Assembly (NCBI GenBank): GCA_008704415.1
Contig: VXIS01000581.1
Coordinates: 1 to 14,891 of the forward strand
Reading direction: 5' to 3'
Length of the DNA stretch: 14,891 bases
Origin: Sphaerosporella brunnea
Lineage: Eukaryota > Ascomycota > Pezizomycetes > Pezizales > Pyronemataceae
Part shown: positions 8,128 through 14,891 of the stretch, one piece after another
Position numbering within the stretch: position 1 is the first letter of the stretch
Layout: each line of letters starts with the position of its first letter
Program-made: the position numbers and the translations under genes
The notes under the pieces: generated by a model
The model's database searches: none
Told to the model about the DNA's origin: nothing
Seen by the model: only the letters and a program-made list of their open reading frames with translations

Positions 8128-9486
8128 ATGAACGAAGACCCGCTCCCCGCGATCCACTACAGCCCGCTGAGAGGGCCTTTTGCGGACTACCCCGCAGCAT
8201 CGGTTGCGTTTTCGGAGCAGTCCGGCACAGAGGCGTTCGACACCGAGATCGAAGACCGCGACGGCCAGCGGTGCGTCATCTGCAACCACGGCGTTCCCGG
8301 CACGGTTGACAACGCTCACATCGTGCCACGGTGGGACCCTGACAGATGGCAGGAGCTGAAGCGACACGGCTGGATCCCGGCCGGGGCGAAGAGCGTTGTG
8401 CACGAAGCTCGCAACGGCATGCGTCTGTGCCAGAACTGCCACCACGGGTTCGACCACCACCATTTCTGCATTCGCTTCATCCCGCAGGTGAGCAATCCAA
8501 CGCAAGTCGGTGGCATGCGGCTGATAGTTATTCCCTGTTTCTTCCGGCAGCGTGAGGAGTATGTGTTCGTCAACTGGGCGTGCTACAGTGAGTACGTGCC
8601 GTTCCATGGCCTGGCGTTGCGCCTCGACCCGAACCACCGGCTGGCGCCTTTCGCGACGCTGTTCCTTTGGCACGAGGGGATTGTACGCGCGGCTCATCGA
8701 TTCGACAAGCCGTTGCCGGTGCCGTTGGTGAAAACCGGTTGCTTCCGGCCCAACAACCTCGCTGTGGGATTGCCTGAGGTCATCATTCGTCTGCCAGCTG
8801 CAACGCCGAAGTCCGACTCCGACGCACAGGCTGCAACGCCGAGATCCGAATCAGACGCCCAGGATGCAAAGCCGAAGTCCGACTCCGACGTTCAGTATGC
8901 AAAGCCGAAGTCCGACTGCGACGTACAGGATGCAAAGCCGAAGTCCGACTCCGACGTACATGATGCAAAGCCGAAGTCCGACTCCGACGTACATGATGCA
9001 AAGCCGAAGTCCGACTCCGACGTACATGATGCAAAGCCGAAGTCCGACTGCGACGTACAGGATGCAAAGCCGAAGTCCGACTCCGACGTACATGATGCAA
9101 AGCCGGCCGGCGATTCTCCGCCGCATGCTGCAGCGCCCGAGTCAGACGTCCACGGAGTCCACCGTCGCCAGACGAGCACTCCTTCGCGGGCGCCGGAGTT
9201 CACGTTCGCAGACCTCCAGGCCGGCCGCTGCTACCACGACGGTTACGACTACCGCCCGATCGCCGAACTCCATCGCCCCAGCCCCACCGCGGGGAGCGCG
9301 CAGCTCGTTTATCTGGACGAAATCAAAGACGTGACTGCGTTCTTGAGCGAGTACAACATGCGCAACCTGGGCTTCAAAAACATGGATGATATCTCGCAGG
9401 AGGGGGGAGACGAGCCGGCTGACGGCGTGCGGCGTTGGGGACAAACCGCGGAGGAGAGTGTCAGGTTGTGGCTGGACAGGCATTAG
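8128..9486 (+). CDS. HNH-nuclease-family protein with 11-residue tandem repeat
   Basis: A single uninterrupted 452-residue ORF. The ATG is in a strong context (CCACCATGA). Residues 46-117 carry the HNH motif: C49-x2-C52, AHIVP with H64, N96, C101-x2-C104-H105, then FDH. The four cysteines would bind zinc and the His/Asn would be catalytic. Residues 113-222 contain FVNWACYSEY and LFLWHEGIVRAAHRF, typical of the flank in the large fungal HNH family. Residues 224-322 are nine acidic units such as DAKPKSDSDVH, with a decayed tenth, probably a disordered linker. A C-terminal domain (about 334-452) follows. No signal peptide or membrane segment is seen. DNA cleavage is the family expectation; the substrate is unknown. 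It is the only long intact gene here, is visibly G+C-rich, and is flanked by a MITE and transposon remains. Confidence 0.88.
   Translation: MNEDPLPAIHYSPLRGPFADYPAASVAFSEQSGTEAFDTEIEDRDGQRCVICNHGVPGTVDNAHIVPRWDPDRWQELKRHGWIPAGAKSVVHEARNGMRLCQNCHHGFDHHHFCIRFIPQVSNPTQVGGMRLIVIPCFFRQREEYVFVNWACYSEYVPFHGLALRLDPNHRLAPFATLFLWHEGIVRAAHRFDKPLPVPLVKTGCFRPNNLAVGLPEVIIRLPAATPKSDSDAQAATPRSESDAQDAKPKSDSDVQYAKPKSDCDVQDAKPKSDSDVHDAKPKSDSDVHDAKPKSDSDVHDAKPKSDCDVQDAKPKSDSDVHDAKPAGDSPPHAAAPESDVHGVHRRQTSTPSRAPEFTFADLQAGRCYHDGYDYRPIAELHRPSPTAGSAQLVYLDEIKDVTAFLSEYNMRNLGFKNMDDISQEGGDEPADGVRRWGQTAEESVRLWLDRH
8797..9126 (+). repeat. 33-bp in-frame minisatellite in the HNH gene, nine units plus a decayed tenth
   Basis: Units start every 33 bases from 8797. 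The first two encode AATPxSxSDAQ; units 3-9 encode xAKPKSDxDVx. Units 4 and 8 share SDC with VQ, and units 5, 6, 7 and 9 share SDS with VH. The unit at 9094-9126 has lost the pattern. The length keeps the frame, and the unit has no stop in any of the six frames, which creates long spurious frames on both strands. Confidence 0.95.
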
Positions 9487-9591
9487 GCATTTCGTTTGTA
9501 TACCGCAAGGCTGTTGCATCTTCGTTGCGGGTGTGGTGCTCCAGGTCGAATAGGAAATATGATTTGCCAGCCTGAGCGATGGGGGCATAGC

Positions 9592-9657
9592 GCGGGAGAT
9601 TGATAACACACATGGGGAGATCAATAACACACACAGCGGGAGATTGATAAGATGCCA
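9592..9657. repeat. 22-bp tandem repeat, three units
   Basis: Units at 9592-9613, 9614-9635 and 9636-9657 have the form GCGGGAGATTGATAACACAC followed by two bases. The third diverges at its end. It lies about 100 bases after the HNH stop codon. Confidence 0.7.
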
Positions 9658-10184
9658 CCCGCCGAGACCAGAGATGGCACTGACCAAGATATGTGTGTGA
9701 TGGCCCATCATGCCGCAGCCGCGATGGTTGTCTGCCCATGCCGTTGACCTCAGCGAACTAGCCACCACAGCCACAGCGTGCGATTGACCGACTGAGGACG
9801 TAGGATAGAGCTTCGCAGTCTTTGAATTTGAACAGTATAACTCATAAAAAAACATACGGAAAAAAAGAAAAATTAGCCGATGGAACACTCCTCCACAATC
9901 GAAGAGTCGAATGGAAAGGCCAAGGCAGAAAAAAAACCTCTATGTGGCGGGCCCGGAAAGAGACAACGCTGCGGGAACCTGGCGGATTGGGGGCCCGGCG
10001 GCAGAGCTCAGCGGTATTTACTGGAGTCTCCCTGAGAATCAGCGATGTCCAGGAATAAAGGATTGTGGTCATCCTGTCCATCGATTGAGCGAGCCACCGT
10101 TGACAGACACTGCGCAAGCCGGCGGGGAAGAGTACTCCAGCAGCGGACGATGGATTGCACAAGGTGTGAAAGGCGACCTTGAGC

Positions 10185-10192
10185 ATTCGTGT
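10185..10192. repeat. Left 8-bp target duplication of hAT2
   Basis: ATTCGTGT precedes the left terminal repeat and matches GTTTGTGT after the right end in 6 of 8 bases. Both differences are transitions. Confidence 0.6.
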
Positions 10193-10333
10193 TAGTGATG
10201 GACACGAGCCGAGCCAGCTCGAGCCAGAAGCTCGAGCTGCCGAGCCGAGCCGAGCCGAGCCTTCGTCCTCTACGAGCCGAGCTGGCTCGAGCTGAGGGTG
10301 GAGGATCAGCTCGAGCCAGCTCGAGCTTTCACC
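10193..10333. repeat. Left terminal repeat and subterminal motif array of hAT2
   Basis: GAGCC, CAGCTCGAGC and a run of four GAGCC units recur over 140 bases. The motif set is shared with the hAT1 ends, and likely includes transposase-binding sites. Confidence 0.75.
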
Positions 10334-10471
10334 ATGATCGGTGATGGGGGGGGGGGAAGGGCGAGCGTTATACAATGGAAACAGATGATCATATACGAAC
10401 TCCGGGTCGCTTGTTGCCGTCACGCAACCCAATACTACCCACCTACCCATAACTACCAACTTCGTGCAGCT

Positions 10472-10849
10472 ATGGCAGACAAATCGTCGGATGCAGTGCC
10501 CCCGGATGAGCGTGCTGCTTATTGGAAAAAGCTATCAGGGAACTGGGGTATACTTTCTGAATGCTTGCTAGTATCCCTCTATACCACAAGTATCCGGGCT
10601 GAGAGTCTTTTCTCCCAACCTGGAGATCTTATCACCAAAAAGCGAAACAGGCTCTTAGAAGCCTCAATTAGCGCTTGCTTGTTGCTTAAAAGCTGGTTGG
10701 GGCAGGATGATGTGGAGCAGTGGGAACGTGAAAGGTTAAGCAAGGAGAATACAGGAGAGATCGACAGTGGCTATAAGGTTCCGGTTCCCGATGCCCATCA
10801 GGAATCACTACTAGATAGTGACAATGATTCGGATGCGGAGGAATCGTAG
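10472..10849 (+). CDS. Small hAT-derived protein: transposase N-terminus joined to dimerisation C-terminus
   Basis: An uninterrupted 125-codon ORF. The ATG at 10472 aligns with the N-terminus of the hAT1 transposase: YWKKLSGNWG here, FYKKLSGQWG there. About 15 residues later it jumps to the C-terminal hAT dimerisation region, IRAESLFSQPGDLITKKRNR and LLLKSWL, then an acidic tail ending DSDNDSDAEES. The BED finger and the whole catalytic core are missing. The frame is open upstream to 10298 from a GTG, but the ATG fits the homology. Unlike hAT1, no intron lies between LFS and GD. It may be inert, or a dimerisation-only protein that could bind and poison full transposase. Expression is unknown. 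Confidence 0.7.
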   Translation: MADKSSDAVPPDERAAYWKKLSGNWGILSECLLVSLYTTSIRAESLFSQPGDLITKKRNRLLEASISACLLLKSWLGQDDVEQWERERLSKENTGEIDSGYKVPVPDAHQESLLDSDNDSDAEES

Positions 10850-10902
10850 TCAGTTTATATTCCTAGATATGTTGAATACTATTACAATTACGTGGTAACG
10901 CA

Positions 10903-11030
10903 GAACAGCTCGAGCTGGCTCGAGCTGACACCCAAGGCTCGGGCGCGAGCCCGAGCCTTCACCACCACGAGCCGAGCCAGCTCGAGCTGGCCTTGGAGGA
11001 TTGATTCGAGCCGGCTCGTGTCCATCACTA
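10903..11030. repeat. Right terminal repeat and subterminal motif array of hAT2
   Basis: AGCTCGAGC, GGCTCGAGC and GAGCCGAGCC motifs precede the terminal repeat at 11012-11030, including a GGCTCGGGC / GCCCGAGCC inverted pair near 10936-10957. Confidence 0.75.
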
Positions 11031-11038
11031 GTTTGTGT
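11031..11038. repeat. Right 8-bp target duplication of hAT2
   Basis: GTTTGTGT follows the right terminal repeat and pairs imperfectly with ATTCGTGT on the left. Confidence 0.6.
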
Positions 11039-11520
11039 CAAGTAATAGAGGAACCAAGAGCCTATGCAGGCCGAATCAACAAAATGATTGCGCCCGGGCC
11101 ATCGTCAGTGCTGTGGACAGGTCGGGGCACGACGGGGGGGCGACCGCCTCGACGGACCCCGATCCACCCCGCAGCGCCCCGGGCGCCCCGTCGACAACCC
11201 GGATACGCCGTATATTACATCTGTTGGCAGCTGGATCTGCAGGTGAAGACATAACGCTGGGTGTCTACCGGAAACGCCGTGTTCTTGAATTCCCCTGCCA
11301 GACAAAGAGTCTCACCTCGCCTTGAGGTTTCTGACCAGAGCATTCGTAGCAGCGTCGGCTGCAAGGAGGCCAGCCTATACGGAGGTTATCCAAGTCCGCC
11401 TGGAACCTATCATCAGGTGTTCCTTGAAGAGGAAAGTCATTTCCGACGAGGCGTGAAAAGCAAAACGCTTCAAACCTCCGGTCAATGGACCGAGTCTTGC
11501 AGTAAGCGGAGCATAATGCT
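11039..11520. other. Region with no supported gene; G+C-rich island near 11090-11210
   Basis: By position this should hold the 3' end and LTR of the minus-strand copia element, but I cannot identify an LTR. A strongly G+C-rich patch at about 11090-11210 contains a seven-G run and an inverted pair CGACGGGG / CCCCGTCG with about 60 bases between. The overlapping plus frames (to about 120 codons) look like products of base composition. Confidence 0.4.
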
Positions 11521-13366
11521 TTACTGCCATATTGACTTGGGCAGAGTGTGCTGCACTTGAAACCTAGACCTTTGCTAGTTGGTCATCAGATCAGCGATGT
11601 TCTTAGCCAATTTGATGTAGTCAAATTAGACGTTTCCTTTGTGCTGCTTATTGTGCGAATGATGGAATGTGAACTCGATATGCTTGGTCTTTCGCTTGAC
11701 GATGACCGAGTCAACAAATTGAAATGCTCCCTTGTTGTCACAGAAGATCAGGACCGTTTCACCACTTCCTTGAATCTACTTGAGTAGGCCGCCTACCAAT
11801 AGAGCTTGTCTGGTGTCTTCCGAGCAAGCAATATTTCCAGCTTCAAGTGTTGATAGGGCCACCACCGTCTGAGCTTTGGATTTCCAGCTTATCAGCCCGT
11901 TTCCTATTTTGAAGACAAAGCCGCCGACAGACTTTGTTCATGCCGTGCTTTCGGCCCAATCGGAGTCGCTAAAGCCAGTGAGGCTGCAGCTTAGAGCTTC
12001 CCTGCTGGGAGAAAACTGGCCGAGGTTCCCGGTAAGTTTTAGGTGCCAAAGAGCCCGTTTGACTGCTGTGATGTGCAGTTGCAGGGTTTTTCAGCTGAAC
12101 CTGAGCAGTATCGCCACACAGAAGCTGATATTAGGCCTCGTTATGAGAGCTGCATACATCCGCGATGCGACCATTAATTAGTAGAGAGTAGTGTTTTCAA
12201 CAATCTTGTCCTCGCAATTAGTGTCGTTTGGGTCCACATTGCAGTCCATTGGTGGCAATGCATTTTGAGCGTCGTGGAGGTTGGATTTTCTTGGTATGAT
12301 CTTGATGTAGTTTGGATGGGAGAGTGATATGCCTCAGGCATCATGCTTGATTTCTAAACCTAGAAATGTTTGAGCTTCTCCAAGGCCAGTTATTCTGTAT
12401 CGTCGATTTAGCTTTTCTTTGACCGTGTTTCCTTCCATCTCTTTGGTATGAACAATTTGTAGGTCATCAATGTAGAGTGCAATCAGGGCCTCCTGTTAGA
12501 GATAGAGATTCAGGTCCGTTGATGATTGCGTAAATCTTGGAGATAAAAGGAACGTGTTAATGTCCTCATACCACGGTCTGGAAGCTTGCTTTAGTGTGTA
12601 GAAGGCCTTTCAAAGGCAAACTGCTTTGGGTTTTTGGTTCAAGTCGATGACATCTATACAGTCTGGTAGCGTCATGTATACATGTTTCCAATCGATTTTT
12701 GAGTTCAAGAAGGCCGATTAGACATCCATGTGGTTCATTTTCCATCTGCTTTGGGCTGCTAATGCAAGGAGAAGTTGAAATGTTGCCAACTTTGATACCG
12801 GAACATAGGTTTTGTCGAACTCAATGCCTTCTACCTGCTCGTAGCCTGTAATAACCAATCAAGCGTTGAATTTGATTGCTCTGTCAGGGCCCAGTTTGGG
12901 TCAAAACACCCACCTGCTTGGCAGAGCATTGGTGTTTATATCAACATCGACTTCTTGAAAGGTGTCGTTTTGGAAGAGCAAGTTCCATTCTTCTCGCATT
13001 GCAGTTTCCCACTGCTCTTGGTACGTACCTGCTTTGATCTGTGTATTTATGGTTGGATTCAAGTCGTAGTGGTTGTCAATGGAAGCAAACGCCATAAGCT
13101 TGATTGATTTGTGGAGAAAGGCTTCCTCTATTATTAAGGCGTCCGCAACGCGTCGGGCTAGTCGGCTTTCAGTTTCTAGGCTGACTTTATCGTCGTCTTC
13201 GTAAAGGGAAAATGCAATTGAATCTTCTTCTTTTGTGTAACCATTGTGATTTTGCTGTTTGTCTTTTTGTAGACATTCTACCCTTCGTCGAATACTTTGT
13301 TGCAGCATTCAACTGCAGATTCTTGTAGGCCTCGAGAAAACTTTAATATTCTCCAGAGTTTGGACG
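11521..13366 (-). pseudogene. Ty1/copia pol remnant: integrase end, reverse transcriptase, RNase H
   Basis: Read on the minus strand, one frame runs from 13366 to TAA 11521-11523 with no indel that I can see. LENIKVF fits the end of the integrase region. QWETAMREEWNLLFQNDT and SRWVF (to 12904) start the RT region. GIEFDKTYVPVSKL, KAFYTLKQ and YIDD (12463-12474) are RT motifs, then ITGLGEAQTFLGLEI, VASRMYAALITRP, and RNase H motifs SDSDW (near 11960), LSTLEAG (near 11845), CDNKGA and KHIEF. Thirteen internal stops occur: seven TGA, four TAA and two TAG. Several stand where the family usually has Arg or Gln. The gag and integrase core are missing, because the plus-strand LTR begins at 13367. 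It is dead. Confidence 0.93.
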
Positions 13367-13584
13367 TGTTGAGTGTAAAGTGATGCTGTAGCCGTCACTC
13401 TGCCCTCTATAGAATATCCGAACATATACTCTGTGAAAGACATAGTTAGATTAGGGTTAGAAGCTAGCGTGCCAAGCCGTTACTGCAGCTTAAGTGCAGT
13501 AACTGCGCGTCTAGCTCTTCACGTTTAATATAACCAATTCTCCCTTCTCTTGGTGTCCGATGCGTACGAAACTTGCTGCCAACA
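13367..13584 (+). repeat. 5' LTR of the plus-strand copia element, 218 bp
   Basis: It starts TGTTG and ends CAACA, a perfect 5-bp inverted pair with TG...CA ends. A TATA-like TTAATATAA is at 13525-13533. The primer-binding site follows at once. The second LTR copy is outside the window, so the left boundary rests on these ends alone. Confidence 0.65.
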
Positions 13585-13596
13585 GGTTATAAGCCC
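13585..13596 (+). other. Primer-binding site, initiator-tRNA half-molecule type
   Basis: GGTTATAAGCCC directly follows the LTR. It is complementary, with one mismatch, to the anticodon region of initiator methionine tRNA (GGGCTCATAACC), the internal-tRNA priming used by many copia elements. The mismatch is a G-to-A change. Confidence 0.65.
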
Positions 13597-13809
13597 TTCC
13601 CTACAACGCTACTGGGAGTCAACACCGTCTACGAAGAGAACCGAGATATCAAATATTGACACGAAGATTGCCTGAAGCTGTAGGCGGGATAAACGACAGC
13701 TACACCGATTGCCTGGAGTCGTGGGCGAGAGAAAACAAAACTGAAGCTTACCGAAGACGTCGACGTGCCGAAGGCGACTTAACAACCTTGCGAAAAACCA
13801 AGAGAAACG

Positions 13810-14891
13810 ATGGCGACGCAGCAGATTCAGCTGTTGCAGGGCGACAACTACACAGGATGGGCGAAAGCGATGAAATGTCACCAGGAAGCGGCAGGGCTAT
13901 ACAGTCTAATATCCGGACACAGGAAGCAGCCGAAACCGCCAGTGATACCCTCTAGGTTGACGGTCATATCAACCGACGAGGACGAAGCGCAGTGCAACGA
14001 CCACACATATCTTGACTATTGGTATCGATACACCGCAGATCTCTACCGCTTTCGAGGAGATCAGGAGACAGTGAGCGCGTTGAGACTCTAGGGCTTGCAT
14101 AGTGCTGCCCTGATGAAATACGAGGACGATGAAACCCTTACCAACCCGGAGGATCTATGGGACGCGATCGCTGCAGAATACCAGCAAGCCGCGAAACGAA
14201 ACCCAATGGCAGGCCTCACGGCTCTGCTGGAGACGAACCGCGCAAACCTCGCCAGCATGGCAGAATACCAGAGCAGCTTGCTGGCAACTATGGCGATGTG
14301 CAAAGCGTCCGGAACAGCAATATATGAGAAGATGATGGCCACGATCGTCCATAACGGACTCGCCGAGGATGCGCATTGGAGTCATTTGCACCCTGAGATG
14401 ATGGACATGATCGACAAGAATCACTGCGGTGTGCAGCGCATTCTGAAGCGCATGGAGCAGTGCGAACGATCACTGCCTGCATTTACAGCAGCCACGGCAG
14501 CTGACACTGCAATGTATACGAATGAAAACAAGACCTCCACGGCATACGGCCCTATCTGCTGGAACTGCGGTAAAAAGGCGCACATTCAGCGATCTTGTAC
14601 CAAGAAGCAAAACGATCGCAATGACGAACGAAAAGACAGCCCCGAACGAAAGGGGGAGACTCGGAAAGGAGAACCCTGGGAAGCAAAGACGGTGAAAGAG
14701 ACCGATTTTCTGCTGATGACAGTGGAATACCAGCCACTACCAGACTCCATAGAAGCAACTGAGGACTGGCTCTGCACCAAAGATATGATTGAAAAGGAGC
14801 CTGAGATCTTCAACACGCTACTGCTTATGAGTGATGAGGACAACACGTCAAGCATTGGAAAAATGACAACAACGGCGTCTGAAAACGAGCG
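13810..14891 (+). pseudogene. Copia gag (5' part of gag-pol) with one internal stop
   Basis: The ATG at 13810 opens MATQQIQLLQGDNYTGWAKAM, matching the gag N-terminus of copia elements (LxGxNYxxW). Helical, Met/Ala-rich gag sequence follows, then a CCHC zinc knuckle at codons 250-263 (C-W-N-C, H, C; spacing CX2CX4HX4C) that would bind the element's RNA. A Lys/Glu/Arg-rich segment follows the knuckle. The frame is still open at the end of the window, before protease. The only break is TAG at 14089-14091 (codon 94), so this copy is far less damaged than the minus-strand copia. A leader of about 213 bases (13597-13809) separates the primer-binding site from the ATG. Confidence 0.85.

Larger units (their letters stand above)
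9487..10192. other. Region with no supported gene
   Basis: It holds the 3' flank of the HNH gene, a 22-bp repeat (9592-9657) and an A-rich patch (about 9840-9885, with runs of seven A). The 94-codon plus frame at 9911-10195 has no recognisable domain and runs into the hAT2 terminal repeat. I do not call it. Confidence 0.5.
10193..11030 (+). mobile_element. Internally deleted hAT element (hAT2), same family as hAT1
   Basis: The 838-bp element is bounded by the same 19-bp terminal repeats as hAT1 (10193-10211 and 11012-11030) and has subterminal CTCGAGC arrays at both ends. Its interior keeps only an N-terminal and a C-terminal piece of the transposase in one ORF, in the opposite orientation to hAT1. 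It is non-autonomous in structure, comparable to Ds-type deletion derivatives. It contains a run of eleven G (about 10346-10356) next to the left array. Confidence 0.9.
13367..14891 (+). mobile_element. Ty1/copia retrotransposon, 5' part, runs off the window
   Basis: LTR, primer-binding site, leader and gag follow in order on the plus strand. The element abuts the truncated minus-strand copia pol, which suggests it inserted into that older copy. If so, the rest of the older element lies beyond the 3' LTR outside the window. The target duplication cannot be checked without the right end; the left five bases are GGACG. Confidence 0.8.

Noticed and set aside
8104..8697. 197-codon minus-strand frame
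   Set aside because: Antisense shadow of the HNH domain in G+C-rich DNA; the plus frame carries the motif.
8797..9126. Regular repeats that might suggest a CRISPR array
   Set aside because: Units are contiguous with no spacers, encode protein in frame, and the context is fungal.
8783..9203. Long open frames on both strands over the HNH repeat (up to 156 codons)
   Set aside because: The 33-bp unit has no stop in any frame, so repetition opens all six. Only the 8128 frame extends into recognisable domains.
9142..9888. 248-codon minus-strand frame
   Set aside because: Overlaps the 3' end of the HNH gene and its flank, with no domain; half of it is antisense to coding sequence and the 22-bp repeat.
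11222..11240. AGCTGCCAACAG on the minus strand, like the end of the copia LTR plus first PBS base
   Set aside because: The match covers about 11 bases and the preceding sequence does not resemble the LTR at 13367-13584. Treated as chance.
11876..12181. 101-codon plus-strand frame
   Set aside because: Antisense to the copia RT/RNase H sequence, which has clear family motifs on the minus strand.

Overview
The window reads as a transposon-rich stretch of a filamentous fungal genome, most likely a Pezizomycotina ascomycete. The evidence is a 58-bp spliceosomal intron with fungal-type signals, fungal-style Ty1/copia and probable gypsy LTR sequences, a pyrimidine-rich promoter with a strong Kozak context, and a fungal-type HNH protein. 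A truffle-like (Pezizales) host is only a guess. No bacterial operon structure, tRNA, rRNA or CRISPR array was found.

Layout. Positions 1-2584 hold decayed coding sequence of unknown origin: 1-549 (+), 1218-1607 (-) and 1696-2518 (+). The last carries 45-bp and 33-bp in-frame repeats. A 26-bp minisatellite (728-842) and a 281-bp probable solo LTR (932-1212) with two palindromic GTCACGTGAC boxes and a TATA-like box lie between them. Positions 2585-5734 are a complete but dead hAT DNA transposon with 8-bp target duplication, matched terminal repeats, subterminal motif arrays and a broken transposase on the minus strand. Positions 5743-6440 hold nothing clear. A decayed acidic ORF of unknown product follows at 6441-7666 (-). 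A MITE-like inverted-repeat element (7700-8015) lies just upstream of the one long intact gene, an HNH-nuclease-family protein (8128-9486, +) with an eleven-residue tandem repeat. A second, 838-bp hAT copy of the same family (10193-11030) has lost its catalytic core but keeps an intact 125-codon ORF joining N- and C-terminal transposase ends. Positions 11521-13366 are the 3' half of a copia pol gene on the minus strand. It is in frame throughout but has 13 internal stops. A second copia element on the plus strand (LTR 13367-13584, primer-binding site, gag from 13810) abuts it and leaves the window.

How it fits together. The elements look like successive insertions into one another. Most damage is stop codons of the kind produced by C-to-T (or G-to-A) change, with few indels. 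In the tandem repeats, sister units show the undamaged codon directly. This resembles RIP or methylcytosine deamination in a silenced region. Against this background the HNH gene and the small hAT2 ORF stand out as uninterrupted. I see no new multi-gene system. The items most worth a second look are the hAT2 fusion ORF, the HNH repeat protein with its upstream MITE, and the internally controlled C-to-T record.
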